From: Bacteroidales bacterium
GTDB taxonomy: Bacteria; Bacteroidota; Bacteroidia; Bacteroidales; F082
Reading direction: 5' to 3'
Assembly (NCBI GenBank): GCA_017616735.1
Contig: JAFZXP010000034.1
Span: forward strand, 1 to 48,714
DNA: 48,714 nucleotides
The notes under the pieces are model-generated. The model saw nothing but the letters and a program-made list of their open reading frames with translations, was not told the origin of the DNA and ran no database searches. Made by a program: the position numbers and the translations under genes. This document shows, in pieces, positions 41,568 through 48,707 of the stretch (position 1 is its first letter; the number at the start of each line of letters is the position of its first letter).

Positions 41568-43700
41568 ATGAAAAAAGTATTTTTAGCTATCGCATTGATT
41601 GTCAGCACACTGTGTGTTAAAGCTGACGAGGGTATGTGGCTCCCTTACAGCCTCAGCAACAAGAGCCTTTACGAGATGCAGCAACTTGGCTGCAAGCTCA
41701 CTGCCGAACAGATTTTCAACCTCAACCAGCCAAGCTTGAAGGATGCCATTGTGCAATTTGGCGGCGGCTGCACAGGCGAACTCATCTCGCCCGAAGGACT
41801 TCTGCTTACCAACCATCACTGCGGCTTGAGTTATGTGCAAAAACACGCGACCGTTGAGCACGACTACCTTACCGACGGATTCTGGGCAATGAGCAAGGAG
41901 GAGGAATTGCCTAACCAAGGCCTCACAGTATCGTTCCTGACAATGGTTGACGATGTGACCGAAGCAGTGCTTGACGGTGTGACCGACGAGGAGACACGCA
42001 GCGATATCATTGCTGAAAATATCAAGAAAATAACCAAAGAACTCAAGGGCGAGCGCGATGTTGAAATCGAAATCGTGCCGTTCTATTCGGGCAACCAGTA
42101 CATTTTGTTTGAATACGACGTGTACCGTGATGTGCGTCTGGTGTGCTGCCCGCCATGGGGCATCGGCAAATACGGCGCCGACACCGACAACTGGACATGG
42201 CCACGCCACAAAGGCGACTTCAACATTTTCCGTGTTTACACCGACCGCGACGGCAAACCGGCAAAATACAGTCCCGACAATATCCCGATGAAGTCGAAAC
42301 ATTATCTGCCAATCAACATCAAAGGTGTGAAACCAGGCGATTACGCTATGATTCTTGGTTATCCGGGCTCAACCGACAGATACTCGACATCATACACCGT
42401 TAAAAACCTCATCGAGTCGGATTGCCCGGCTATCATCAACTGCCGCACAACCAAACTCAACGAGTACCGCAAACACATGGATGCCGATCAGGAAGTGTTC
42501 ATAAAATACGCTTCGAAGCAGGCCAGCGTGTCTAACTATTGGAAATATGCCATCGGTCAGCGTAAACAGTTGGTGCGCAACCATGTGTACGACAGAAGAT
42601 TGGCCCAGGAGCAGGCATTTATGGAATGGGTCAACGACGACCCAGTGCGCCTAATCGAGTATGGTGACATTTTCCAAGGCATAGAGGAAAAATGGGCTAT
42701 CTTGGACGATGTTGTGATGCCTATGACCTATTTGCGCGAAGCCGGTTGGAACGGCGGCGAGGCTGTTGCATTCTCACGCAGATTCATCAGAATCAACAGG
42801 TTAATCAACGAAAAAGCATCTAAAGAAGATATTGCCAAAGCAGTTGAAGGCATGAAGCCTATGGTTGCCTCGTTCTTCAAAGACTACGACAAAGACCTCG
42901 ATAAGGATGTGACCATCGCTTTGCTCAACCTTTTCTACAAAGACATCGACCGTTATGTGCCATCGATGATTGAGGAAATAGGCGCAAAGAGTGGCGGCGA
43001 CTTCACTGCGTGGGTCACGAAAGCATTCGATAAATCAATCTTTGTTGATCAGGCCAAACTCGAGAAATGGCTTGAAAAACCTAAGAAACTCGACAAAGAC
43101 CCGATTTTCGCCCTCACTTTGAACATCGTCAATGAATATGCCGACGTGGTGTATCCGATGTACGAGGCGGCCGGATTGCAAGGCAACAGAGGCGAGCGCC
43201 TTTACATCAAAGGACTGATGGAGATGCAGACCGAGCGCAACTTCTACCCGGATGCCAACTTCACCATGCGTCTGACTTACGGCACAGTTGAGCCTTACAA
43301 GGGTGCCGACGCTGTCAACTACAACTACTACACCACCATGGACGGCGTGATGGCCAAATACATCCCCGGCAACTGGGAGTTCGACATCCCTCAGGATGTG
43401 CGCGACCTTTATGAAGCCCGCGACTACGGCCGCTATGCCGACGAAAACGGACAGCTTATAGTGAACTTCATCACCACCAACGATATCACCGGCGGTAACT
43501 CAGGAAGCCCGGTCATCAACGGCGAAGGCGAGCTTATCGGACTGGCTTTCGACGGCAACTGGGAAGCCATGAGCGGCGACATCATGTTCGAACAGAAGGT
43601 ACAGCGTACCATCTGCATGGATGCCCGCTACCTGCTCTGGTGCCTCGAAAAGGTCGGTAAAGTGAATAACATTATTAACGAATTGACAATTATCGAATAG
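41568..43700 (+). CDS. S46-family dipeptidyl-peptidase, DPP7 type
   Basis: From the ATG at 41568 this is a 710-residue exported peptidase with a signal peptide (1-19, ending VKA). The S46 N-terminus ADEGMWLPYSLSN is followed by TNHHCG (catalytic His84) and, near the end, ITGGNSGSPVI (nucleophile Ser645). These periplasmic enzymes release dipeptides from the N-terminus of peptides, feeding amino-acid fermenting Bacteroidales. Gly663 (AFDGNWEAMSGD), 18 residues after Ser645, lies where DPP11 has the Arg that selects acidic P1 residues. Gly there points to DPP7-like hydrophobic preference. Upstream in-frame codons to 41490 are inside prsW. Confidence 0.93.
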   Translation: MKKVFLAIALIVSTLCVKADEGMWLPYSLSNKSLYEMQQLGCKLTAEQIFNLNQPSLKDAIVQFGGGCTGELISPEGLLLTNHHCGLSYVQKHATVEHDYLTDGFWAMSKEEELPNQGLTVSFLTMVDDVTEAVLDGVTDEETRSDIIAENIKKITKELKGERDVEIEIVPFYSGNQYILFEYDVYRDVRLVCCPPWGIGKYGADTDNWTWPRHKGDFNIFRVYTDRDGKPAKYSPDNIPMKSKHYLPINIKGVKPGDYAMILGYPGSTDRYSTSYTVKNLIESDCPAIINCRTTKLNEYRKHMDADQEVFIKYASKQASVSNYWKYAIGQRKQLVRNHVYDRRLAQEQAFMEWVNDDPVRLIEYGDIFQGIEEKWAILDDVVMPMTYLREAGWNGGEAVAFSRRFIRINRLINEKASKEDIAKAVEGMKPMVASFFKDYDKDLDKDVTIALLNLFYKDIDRYVPSMIEEIGAKSGGDFTAWVTKAFDKSIFVDQAKLEKWLEKPKKLDKDPIFALTLNIVNEYADVVYPMYEAAGLQGNRGERLYIKGLMEMQTERNFYPDANFTMRLTYGTVEPYKGADAVNYNYYTTMDGVMAKYIPGNWEFDIPQDVRDLYEARDYGRYADENGQLIVNFITTNDITGGNSGSPVINGEGELIGLAFDGNWEAMSGDIMFEQKVQRTICMDARYLLWCLEKVGKVNNIINELTIIE

Positions 43701-43709
43701 ACGTCAAAC

Positions 43710-43759
43710 GTCATTTCGACCGACCAAACGTCATTTCGACCGAAGCGGAGAAATCTCAT
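43710..43759. repeat. REP-like elements, two direct copies
   Basis: CGTCATTTCGACCGA occurs twice, 20 bases apart. The second copy continues AGCGGAGAAATCTCATT, the interior motif of the family. They fill the gap between the S46 peptidase and the outer-membrane protein, whose ATG follows at 43764. Confidence 0.75.
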
Positions 43760-43763
43760 TATT

Positions 43764-45137
43764 ATGAAGAAAATATTTTTAATTCTAACAGCATTGTTGC
43801 TTTGCGTCTCTTTGCAGGCTCAGAAGCCTAAGGAAGAGGCGCCGACCGACTCGCTGGGCAATCCCACCAAGACCGGCTGGAACTTCGGTGCGATACCCGG
43901 ACTGACGTACGACAACGACAAGGGCTTGACTTACGGCATTACAGCCAACATTTTCGACTACGGCGACGGCACATACTATCCCAACTACCGTCATTTCATC
44001 TACGCCGAAGGCTCTTATTCCACCAAACAGGTGGGCACGATACGTCTGTTCTACGAGTCGGACTATGTCATCAAACGCCATAAGCTGCTGGTCGATTTCT
44101 CGTATCTGCCTGATGCGATGAACGATTTCTACGGTTTCAACGGCAATTACAGCGTTTTCAACCATGACTTCGAGGACAAAACCTCGGCCAACTATCTGAA
44201 TCACGCCTTTTATCGCCATAAATCCAACCTTTTCCGCACCTCCGTTGATATCAGAGGTATCATCAACGGCAATTTCTATTACTATGCCGGAATGGGTTTG
44301 CTCAATTATGCTGAAGGCAGAGCGACTGTCGACAAGGGTGACTGGACTGAGAATCAGATGGAGTTGTTCGAGCTGTATCGCCGTTGGGGTTTGATAAGCG
44401 AGGCCGAGAAAAACGGCGGCTGGCATCCGTATGTCCGTGGCGGCATTTCGTATGACACTCGTAATCAGAGAGTTAACACTGTTCATGGCTGGTATTTCGA
44501 CCTGTTCCTGACATACAACGCGGCTTTTGGCCCGCTGAAAGACTATAACAACCTGAAAATCAACTTCGACTTCATGCATTTTGTCCCGATAATCGGCAAC
44601 AGACTTGTGTTCGCATATCGTGTGGCCACGCAGAACACCATTGCCGGACGCTCGCCATATTATCTGGATACTTACAAGAACGAGCTTTACATCGACCACA
44701 ACCGTTATTATTCGCTTGGCGGAGCCACCTCAATCAGAGGTATTATGCGCGACCGTATTTGGGTGCCCGGCTATGCCTATGCCACGGCCGAGTTGCGCTC
44801 GAGAATATGGAATTTCGATTTGTTCAACCAGCATTTCTATCTGGGAGCCAATATGTTTCTGGATGGCGGCATTGTGACGCAGAAGTATGAAATCGACGAG
44901 GCCTCGTTGCGCGAGAAAGTGTTGGCCGACCCCTGGGTGGCCGCCAACAATCTGGAGTTTGACGATTTCTTCGATGTCAACGCCAACATACACGAACCGC
45001 ATTTCGGCGTAGGCGCCGGCTTGAAGATTGCGATGAACGAGAATTTCGTGCTGTCGTGCGAATGGGGAATGCCGTTCAGCAAGCAGGACAACTACACCAA
45101 TTCCAATTTCTACATCGGAATGGGTTATATGTTCTGA
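43764..45137 (+). CDS. Outer-membrane barrel of the BamA/D15 superfamily, without POTRA domains
   Basis: This 457-residue protein has a signal peptide (about 1-19, ending LQAQ). No POTRA repeats follow; the sequence goes straight to strands of a 16-strand-type barrel (FGAIPGLTYDNDKGLTYGITANIFDYG, VRGGISYDTRNQRVNTVHGWYFDLFLTY, LGGATSIRGIMRDR, and a closing NSNFYIGMGYMF with terminal Phe). LGGATSIRG matches the RGF/RGY-like loop-6 motif of the Omp85 superfamily. Such short members are common in Bacteroidetes and of unknown function. It converges with the LytTR regulator across a 14-base gap. Confidence 0.85.
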   Translation: MKKIFLILTALLLCVSLQAQKPKEEAPTDSLGNPTKTGWNFGAIPGLTYDNDKGLTYGITANIFDYGDGTYYPNYRHFIYAEGSYSTKQVGTIRLFYESDYVIKRHKLLVDFSYLPDAMNDFYGFNGNYSVFNHDFEDKTSANYLNHAFYRHKSNLFRTSVDIRGIINGNFYYYAGMGLLNYAEGRATVDKGDWTENQMELFELYRRWGLISEAEKNGGWHPYVRGGISYDTRNQRVNTVHGWYFDLFLTYNAAFGPLKDYNNLKINFDFMHFVPIIGNRLVFAYRVATQNTIAGRSPYYLDTYKNELYIDHNRYYSLGGATSIRGIMRDRIWVPGYAYATAELRSRIWNFDLFNQHFYLGANMFLDGGIVTQKYEIDEASLREKVLADPWVAANNLEFDDFFDVNANIHEPHFGVGAGLKIAMNENFVLSCEWGMPFSKQDNYTNSNFYIGMGYMF

Positions 45138-45151
45138 TTGGCGGTGAGGCT

Positions 45152-45910
45152 TTATTCGGAGAACCAGTTCTTGAACTCGCTCACCTTAGCCTTGCTGATA
45201 ATTATCTTTTCAGGAATATCGACTGTCAGATTTATTGACAACTTGTTGCCAAACCAAACGGTCATGTCTTGTATCGCTTTGCGCGAGATGATGAATTGAC
45301 GGTTGGCGCGGAAGAAGTCTTGCGGATTGAGCTGCTCCATGATGTCGTCGAGAGTCTGGCTCATGTAGTGGGTTTGCCCTTCCAAGGTGACAACTTTCAC
45401 CATTTTGGTGTCAATATAGAAATAGGCTATGCTGGCGGTTGGCAGCGGCACCAGCTTGTCGCGCATCGGAACCAAAAAACACGATTTGTATTTCTTTGTA
45501 GTGCCAAGATGTTGAAGCAAATTTGTCAGAGCCTGATTGTCAACCGAGTTGTTGGCTACCAGACTTTTATATTTATTCATGGCTCGAGTCAAATCGTTGC
45601 GGTTGATAGGCTTCAGAAGATAGTCTATGCTGCTGACTTCAAAGGCTTTAAGTGCATATTCGTCGTAAGCCGTGGTGAAGATGATAGGGCAGGTTATCTC
45701 AACCTGCTCGAAGATGGCAAACGACGAGCCGTCGGCCAGGTGAATGTCCATGAAAACCAAGTCGGGCATGGCATTCTCGTTGAACCACACCACGCTTTCC
45801 TCTATCGACTGCAATGTCGCGATGATTTCGGTGTCGGGCGCCACTTCTGTTATCAGTTTCTGCAGCGACTGTGCCGCCAAAACTTCGTCTTCTATGATTA
45901 AAGCCTTCAT
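45152..45910 (-). CDS. LytTR-family response regulator
   Basis: From the ATG at 45910 this is a 252-residue regulator. The receiver is complete: ALIIEDE, phospho-acceptor Asp55 (LVFMDIHL), Thr79/80 (IFTTAYDEYA) and Lys100 (LLKPI). The C-terminal LytTR domain (about 145-250, FLVPMRDKLVPLPTASIAYFY and FFRANRQFIISRKAI) binds DNA through beta strands. It pairs with the histidine kinase that ends 2 bases upstream of its start. This is a standard two-component pair; it is not PorX, which carries a different output domain. Target genes are unknown. Confidence 0.95.
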   Translation of the reverse strand: MKALIIEDEVLAAQSLQKLITEVAPDTEIIATLQSIEESVVWFNENAMPDLVFMDIHLADGSSFAIFEQVEITCPIIFTTAYDEYALKAFEVSSIDYLLKPINRNDLTRAMNKYKSLVANNSVDNQALTNLLQHLGTTKKYKSCFLVPMRDKLVPLPTASIAYFYIDTKMVKVVTLEGQTHYMSQTLDDIMEQLNPQDFFRANRQFIISRKAIQDMTVWFGNKLSINLTVDIPEKIIISKAKVSEFKNWFSE

Positions 45911-45912
45911 AA

Positions 45913-46983
45913 TCAATTATTTTTTATCAACGGCAACTTCACGCAGAATGTGCTTCCGTTGTTGGTGATTTCAACATTTTTGTTCCATTTCAGACGATAA
46001 CGCTCAGTGAGGTTGGCCAGTCCTATGCCGTTGCTTTCCTCGGGTGTTGTCTTGGCTTGGATGGGGTTGGACACCGAAACACTGTCGCGGTCGGTTGCCA
46101 CAGTCACCACCAGTGGTTGCTTTGACGAAATGATATTGTGCTTGACCGAGTTCTCGATGAGCGACTGCAACGACAACGGCAAAACGCTGTAATCGTTGTA
46201 CTTTTCGTCAATCTGGAATTCAAACTTCAGGTTGTCGCCGTAACGTATCTGCAACATGTCGCAATAGGCGTGCACGCATTTCAACTCTTCATATAAGCTT
46301 AAAACCTCTTTGTTTTGCAGGGTGTAACGCAGCACCGACGACAGTTGCTGCAGGTAATTCCCGGCTTTTTCGGCATCTAAAGTGATGAGCGACTGCAAGG
46401 TGTTGAGCGAGTTGAACAGAAAATGCGGGTCGAGCTGGCTTTTAAGCGCCTCGAAACGTGTCAGGATGTTCTCGCTGCGCAACGCTTCGTTTTCAACGGC
46501 TATGGTTTTCTGATAATATTGCGACCTGAGCAATTGAACCACAAGCAAAACCATGGCTGTCATAGTTAAATCCCTGACCAAACTGTCCCTCATCACGTTA
46601 TACAAAAACTCTGCGCTTGGATGTTGAGGCGACAGAGCCGCTCTTGTATAAACGAAGCCAATGCTGAAAACAGCTCCAATTGCTATTGATCCTAAAACCG
46701 TGAGTGAAAGCTCGGTCCATCTGCTTTTGAATGAAAAACTTAAAATGTAACGGTTGTACAAGAGTATCAGAAATACTATGATAAAACTTGTGGTGAAGAA
46801 ATACAGAAATCTTCCAAAATGAAAGTGATGTGGATGGACGGCATTTACTATCTCGCTTGAAAACAACGAGTTGCCGAAGAAAAACGACATCATCATAATC
46901 ACATGAAAGCCAAGGCTGATGATAATAGCCACCAGGGCTATCGTTTTAATGGAAAGATATTCAGGTGCTGTATGTTTATTCAT
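45913..46983 (-). CDS. Sensor histidine kinase of the LytS/YehU (HisKA_6) type
   Basis: This 356-residue kinase has four membrane helices (about 13-35, 60-78, 91-112 and 138-152) with short loops and no large periplasmic sensor. The phosphorylation motif is QLDPHFLFNSLN with His187. The ATPase region has LIENSVKHNI (N box) and NGIGLANLTERY (G box). It would phosphorylate the LytTR regulator encoded directly downstream. Its promoter (47003-47010) lies within the trxB terminator hairpin. The signal is unknown; the lack of a sensor domain suggests a membrane-embedded signal. Confidence 0.94.
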   Translation of the reverse strand: MNKHTAPEYLSIKTIALVAIIISLGFHVIMMMSFFFGNSLFSSEIVNAVHPHHFHFGRFLYFFTTSFIIVFLILLYNRYILSFSFKSRWTELSLTVLGSIAIGAVFSIGFVYTRAALSPQHPSAEFLYNVMRDSLVRDLTMTAMVLLVVQLLRSQYYQKTIAVENEALRSENILTRFEALKSQLDPHFLFNSLNTLQSLITLDAEKAGNYLQQLSSVLRYTLQNKEVLSLYEELKCVHAYCDMLQIRYGDNLKFEFQIDEKYNDYSVLPLSLQSLIENSVKHNIISSKQPLVVTVATDRDSVSVSNPIQAKTTPEESNGIGLANLTERYRLKWNKNVEITNNGSTFCVKLPLIKNN

Positions 46984-46993
46984 AATTATAAAA

Positions 46994-47027
46994 TATCGGG
47001 CGCAAAATTAAGATTTTATGCCCGATA
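46994..47027 (-). terminator. trxB terminator hairpin
   Basis: TATCGGGC (46994-47001) and GCCCGATA (47020-47027) pair perfectly, with AAAAT/ATTTT pairing inside. On the minus strand the stem is followed by TTTTAT. It lies 49 bases after the trxB stop and contains the promoter of the next gene. Confidence 0.7.
47003..47010 (-). promoter_or_regulatory. Promoter (-7 box) of the histidine kinase, inside the trxB terminator
   Basis: TAATTTTG on the minus strand matches TAnnTTTG and lies in the 3' half of the terminator hairpin. The start codon at 46983 is 20 bases downstream. Confidence 0.5.
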
Positions 47028-47075
47028 AAACATTATTTTTCTTGCTGAAATAACAATTTTCGATGTTGAAACGCC

Positions 47076-48017
47076 CTAGCGGTTTTCCATCAGGAAGCGT
47101 TCCACTTCGATTCCAGCCATTGCGCCTGTGCCTGCTGCAACGATAGCTTGGCGATAGGTCTTGTCTTGGCAGTCGCCGGCAGCGAATATGCCTTCGACGC
47201 TGGTCGCTGTCGACTTCGGCTTGGTGATGATGTAGCCTGTTTCGTCCATTTCGAGTATGCCTTTGAACACGTCGGTGTTAGGCACATGGCCGATGGCTTC
47301 GAAAAATCCGTCAACTTTCAGGGTGCGCTCTTCGCTGGTTTTGTTGTTGACCACCACGGCTCCTTGCAATGTGCTCATAAAACCGTTGACTTCGCCGAAC
47401 AGTTCTTTGGTGTTGGTGTTCCAAAGCACCTCGATGTTAGGTGTGTTCATCACGCGATGCTGCATGGCTTTTGAGGCGCGCAACACGTCGCGGCGCACTA
47501 TCATGTAAACTTTGTTGCAAAGATGTGCCAGATAGGTGGCGTCTTCACATGCGGTGTCGCCGCCTCCAACCACTGCCACGTCTTTGCCGCGGTAGAAGTA
47601 GCCGTCGCAGGTGGCGCAAGCCGACACGCCGCCGCCTTTAAACTGTTCTTCGGTTTCCAGACCGAGATAGCGGGCCGAGGCACCGGTGGCTACTACAATG
47701 ACATCGGCCAAAAGCTCGTCGCCGAAGTCGGATTTGCAGTGGAATGGACGTTTCGAGGCATTGACTTCGATGATAGAGCCCATACGAAACTCGGTGCCGA
47801 AGCGTTCAGCCTGACGGCGCAGGTCGTCCATCATCTGGTTGCCTTGTACTCCTTCGGGATATCCGGGGAAGTTTTCAATTTCAGTGGTTTGTGTCAGCTG
47901 TCCGCCAGTAAGCGGGCCTTCATAAATGACGGTTTTTATATCGGCGCGGCCGGTGTAGATGGCTGTGGTATAACCTGCAGGGCCTGAACCGAGTATCAAA
48001 CATTGAATGTGTTCCAT
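47076..48017 (-). CDS. trxB: Thioredoxin reductase
   Basis: TrxB uses NADPH and FAD to reduce thioredoxin. The 313-residue protein has the FAD-binding loop GSGPAG (10-15), the redox pair CATC (Cys134, Cys137), the NADPH loop VVGGGDTACEDA and the C-terminal FAD block GIFAAGDCQD. All are in normal order and length. The gene is transcribed away from tRNA-Pro out of a symmetric palindromic promoter (48042-48094) and ends in the hairpin at 46994-47027. No thioredoxin gene is adjacent. Confidence 0.97.
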   Translation of the reverse strand: MEHIQCLILGSGPAGYTTAIYTGRADIKTVIYEGPLTGGQLTQTTEIENFPGYPEGVQGNQMMDDLRRQAERFGTEFRMGSIIEVNASKRPFHCKSDFGDELLADVIVVATGASARYLGLETEEQFKGGGVSACATCDGYFYRGKDVAVVGGGDTACEDATYLAHLCNKVYMIVRRDVLRASKAMQHRVMNTPNIEVLWNTNTKELFGEVNGFMSTLQGAVVVNNKTSEERTLKVDGFFEAIGHVPNTDVFKGILEMDETGYIITKPKSTATSVEGIFAAGDCQDKTYRQAIVAAGTGAMAGIEVERFLMENR

Positions 48018-48041
48018 ATATTAATAAGGTGTTATTTTTTT

Positions 48042-48094
48042 TGCAAAGATAGGGAATTTTTTGTTTTCAAAACAAAAAATTCCCTATCTTTGCA
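48042..48094. promoter_or_regulatory. Perfect palindrome forming divergent promoters of trxB and tRNA-Pro
   Basis: Arms of 26 bp (48042-48067 and 48069-48094) are exact reverse complements around a single C at 48068. Each outer end carries a -7 box TATCTTTG (minus 48044-48051, plus 48085-48092), and each centre half a TTTTTTG -33-like element about 21 bp away. The two promoters are therefore identical and share their centre. Confidence 0.75.
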
Positions 48095-48103
48095 CCCTGA
48101 AAT

Positions 48104-48177
48104 CGGGGTGTGGTGCAGTTGGCTAGCATTCTTGCATGGGGTGCAAGCGGTCGCCCGTTCGAGTCGGGCCACTCCGA
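48104..48177 (+). tRNA. tRNA-Pro (anticodon GGG)
   Basis: A full cloverleaf folds. The acceptor CGGGGTG pairs with CACTCCG with the C1-G72 pair typical of bacterial tRNA-Pro. The D stem is GTGC/GCAT, the anticodon stem CTTGC/GCAAG with loop ATGGGGT (anticodon GGG, G37), the variable loop CGGTC, and the T stem GCCCG/CGGGC with loop TTCGAGT. The discriminator is A at 48177. CCA is not encoded, so it must be added after transcription. It reads proline codons CCC and CCU. Confidence 0.95.
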
Positions 48178-48180
48178 CTA

Positions 48181-48206
48181 AAAAGTTGAGAGTTGAGAGT
48201 TGAAAG
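48181..48206. repeat. Heptad repeat array after tRNA-Pro
   Basis: AAGTTGAG, AGTTGAG and AGTTGAAAG units follow the tRNA directly. The last unit is the left arm of the terminator at 48196-48231, so the repeat appears to have been used as part of it. Confidence 0.6.
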
Positions 48207-48231
48207 TTTAGAGTCTTTCAACTCTTTTTTT
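48196..48231 (+). terminator. tRNA-Pro terminator built from a heptad repeat
   Basis: GAGTTGAAAG (48197-48206) and CTTTCAACTC (48215-48224) pair perfectly, extended by one A-T pair, with an 8-base loop and a following run of seven T. Confidence 0.85.
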
Positions 48232-48325
48232 ATGTCATTTTCGGAATAGGGGCCTATATATTAATAAGGTATATGAAAAAATGTTGTTAAAATGGTTGCC
48301 CGAAGATGGGGTGGATTGTCTGGAA

Positions 48326-48345
48326 AAATTAATCAAAATTAATCA
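48326..48345 (+). repeat. Direct 10-bp repeat upstream of the rRNA operon
   Basis: AAATTAATCA occurs twice in direct tandem. The 10-bp step puts both on the same face of the helix. It lies upstream of the GGCGTAA repeats. Confidence 0.5.
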
Positions 48346-48359
48346 CTTTTTGCCTTTTC

Positions 48360-48411
48360 GGCGTAATTCTGGCGTAAAAATATGGGTTGATGGGGCGTAA
48401 AAATGGCGTAA
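48360..48411 (+). promoter_or_regulatory. Four phased GGCGTAA repeats upstream of the rRNA promoter
   Basis: GGCGTAA starts at 48360, 48371, 48394 and 48405: steps of 11, 23 and 11 bp, that is one, two and one helical turns. They lie 110-160 bp upstream of the rRNA promoter, with an AT-rich tract between. This looks like binding sites for a regulator on one DNA face. No protein is known to me that binds it. Confidence 0.5.
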
Positions 48412-48519
48412 AAAAGGGTTTTTTACCCACTATTTTCGATAAAAATTAAAAAATATTTCGATGCAAAACATTGATAGTCAGTAACTAAAAAATATTTTAA
48501 ATTTTTTTTCAAAAAAGTG

Positions 48520-48549
48520 TTGCGCGGAATAAAAAAGTGTGTACTTTTG
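48520..48549 (+). promoter_or_regulatory. rRNA operon promoter
   Basis: A TTG -33 box (48520-48522), a 19-bp spacer and a TACTTTTG -7 box (48542-48549) match the Bacteroidetes consensus fully. The long AT-rich stretch upstream (48440-48510) may act like an UP element. Transcription should start near 48556. Confidence 0.75.
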
Positions 48550-48554
48550 CATCC

Positions 48555-48707
48555 GCAATCGAAACCAAACGGGAGATTGCGAAAGTTCTTTGAAAGCAAT
48601 GAGCCAAACAGTAGTCTGAAAGGTAAGGAACCTTTCAATTCCAAGAGACTAAATAAAGCAGGTGAATCCGCCAGGTAGAACAGAAAATTTATTAAGTACA
48701 ACAATAT
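48555..48707 (+). other. rRNA operon leader (pre-16S)
   Basis: No reading frame is credible here. The leader has a hairpin GCAATC/GATTGC (48555-48580), a boxA-like antitermination motif GTTCTTTGA (48585-48593), and a second, longer hairpin with AGTCT + GAAAGGT pairing ACCTTTC + AGACT (48613-48650). The bases from about 48232 to 48520 hold only the repeats described separately and AT-rich DNA. Confidence 0.65.

Noticed and set aside
41568-43700. DPP11 (Asp/Glu-specific) identity
   Set aside because: The residue at the specificity position is Gly, not Arg, so DPP7 type is favoured.
45152-46983. PorX/PorY T9SS regulators
   Set aside because: The regulator has a LytTR output domain and the kinase is of the LytS type, unlike PorX and PorY.
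48016-48270. ATATATTAATAAGGT occurring twice (48016-48030 and 48256-48270)
   Set aside because: A 15-base AT-rich match exactly 240 bases apart. It has no clear partner feature, and one copy overlaps the trxB start region. Could be chance or a small duplication.
48423-48704. Open frame of 93 codons on the minus strand in the rRNA leader
   Set aside because: It overlaps the rRNA promoter and structured leader, has low-complexity Phe/Leu composition, and shows no family motif.
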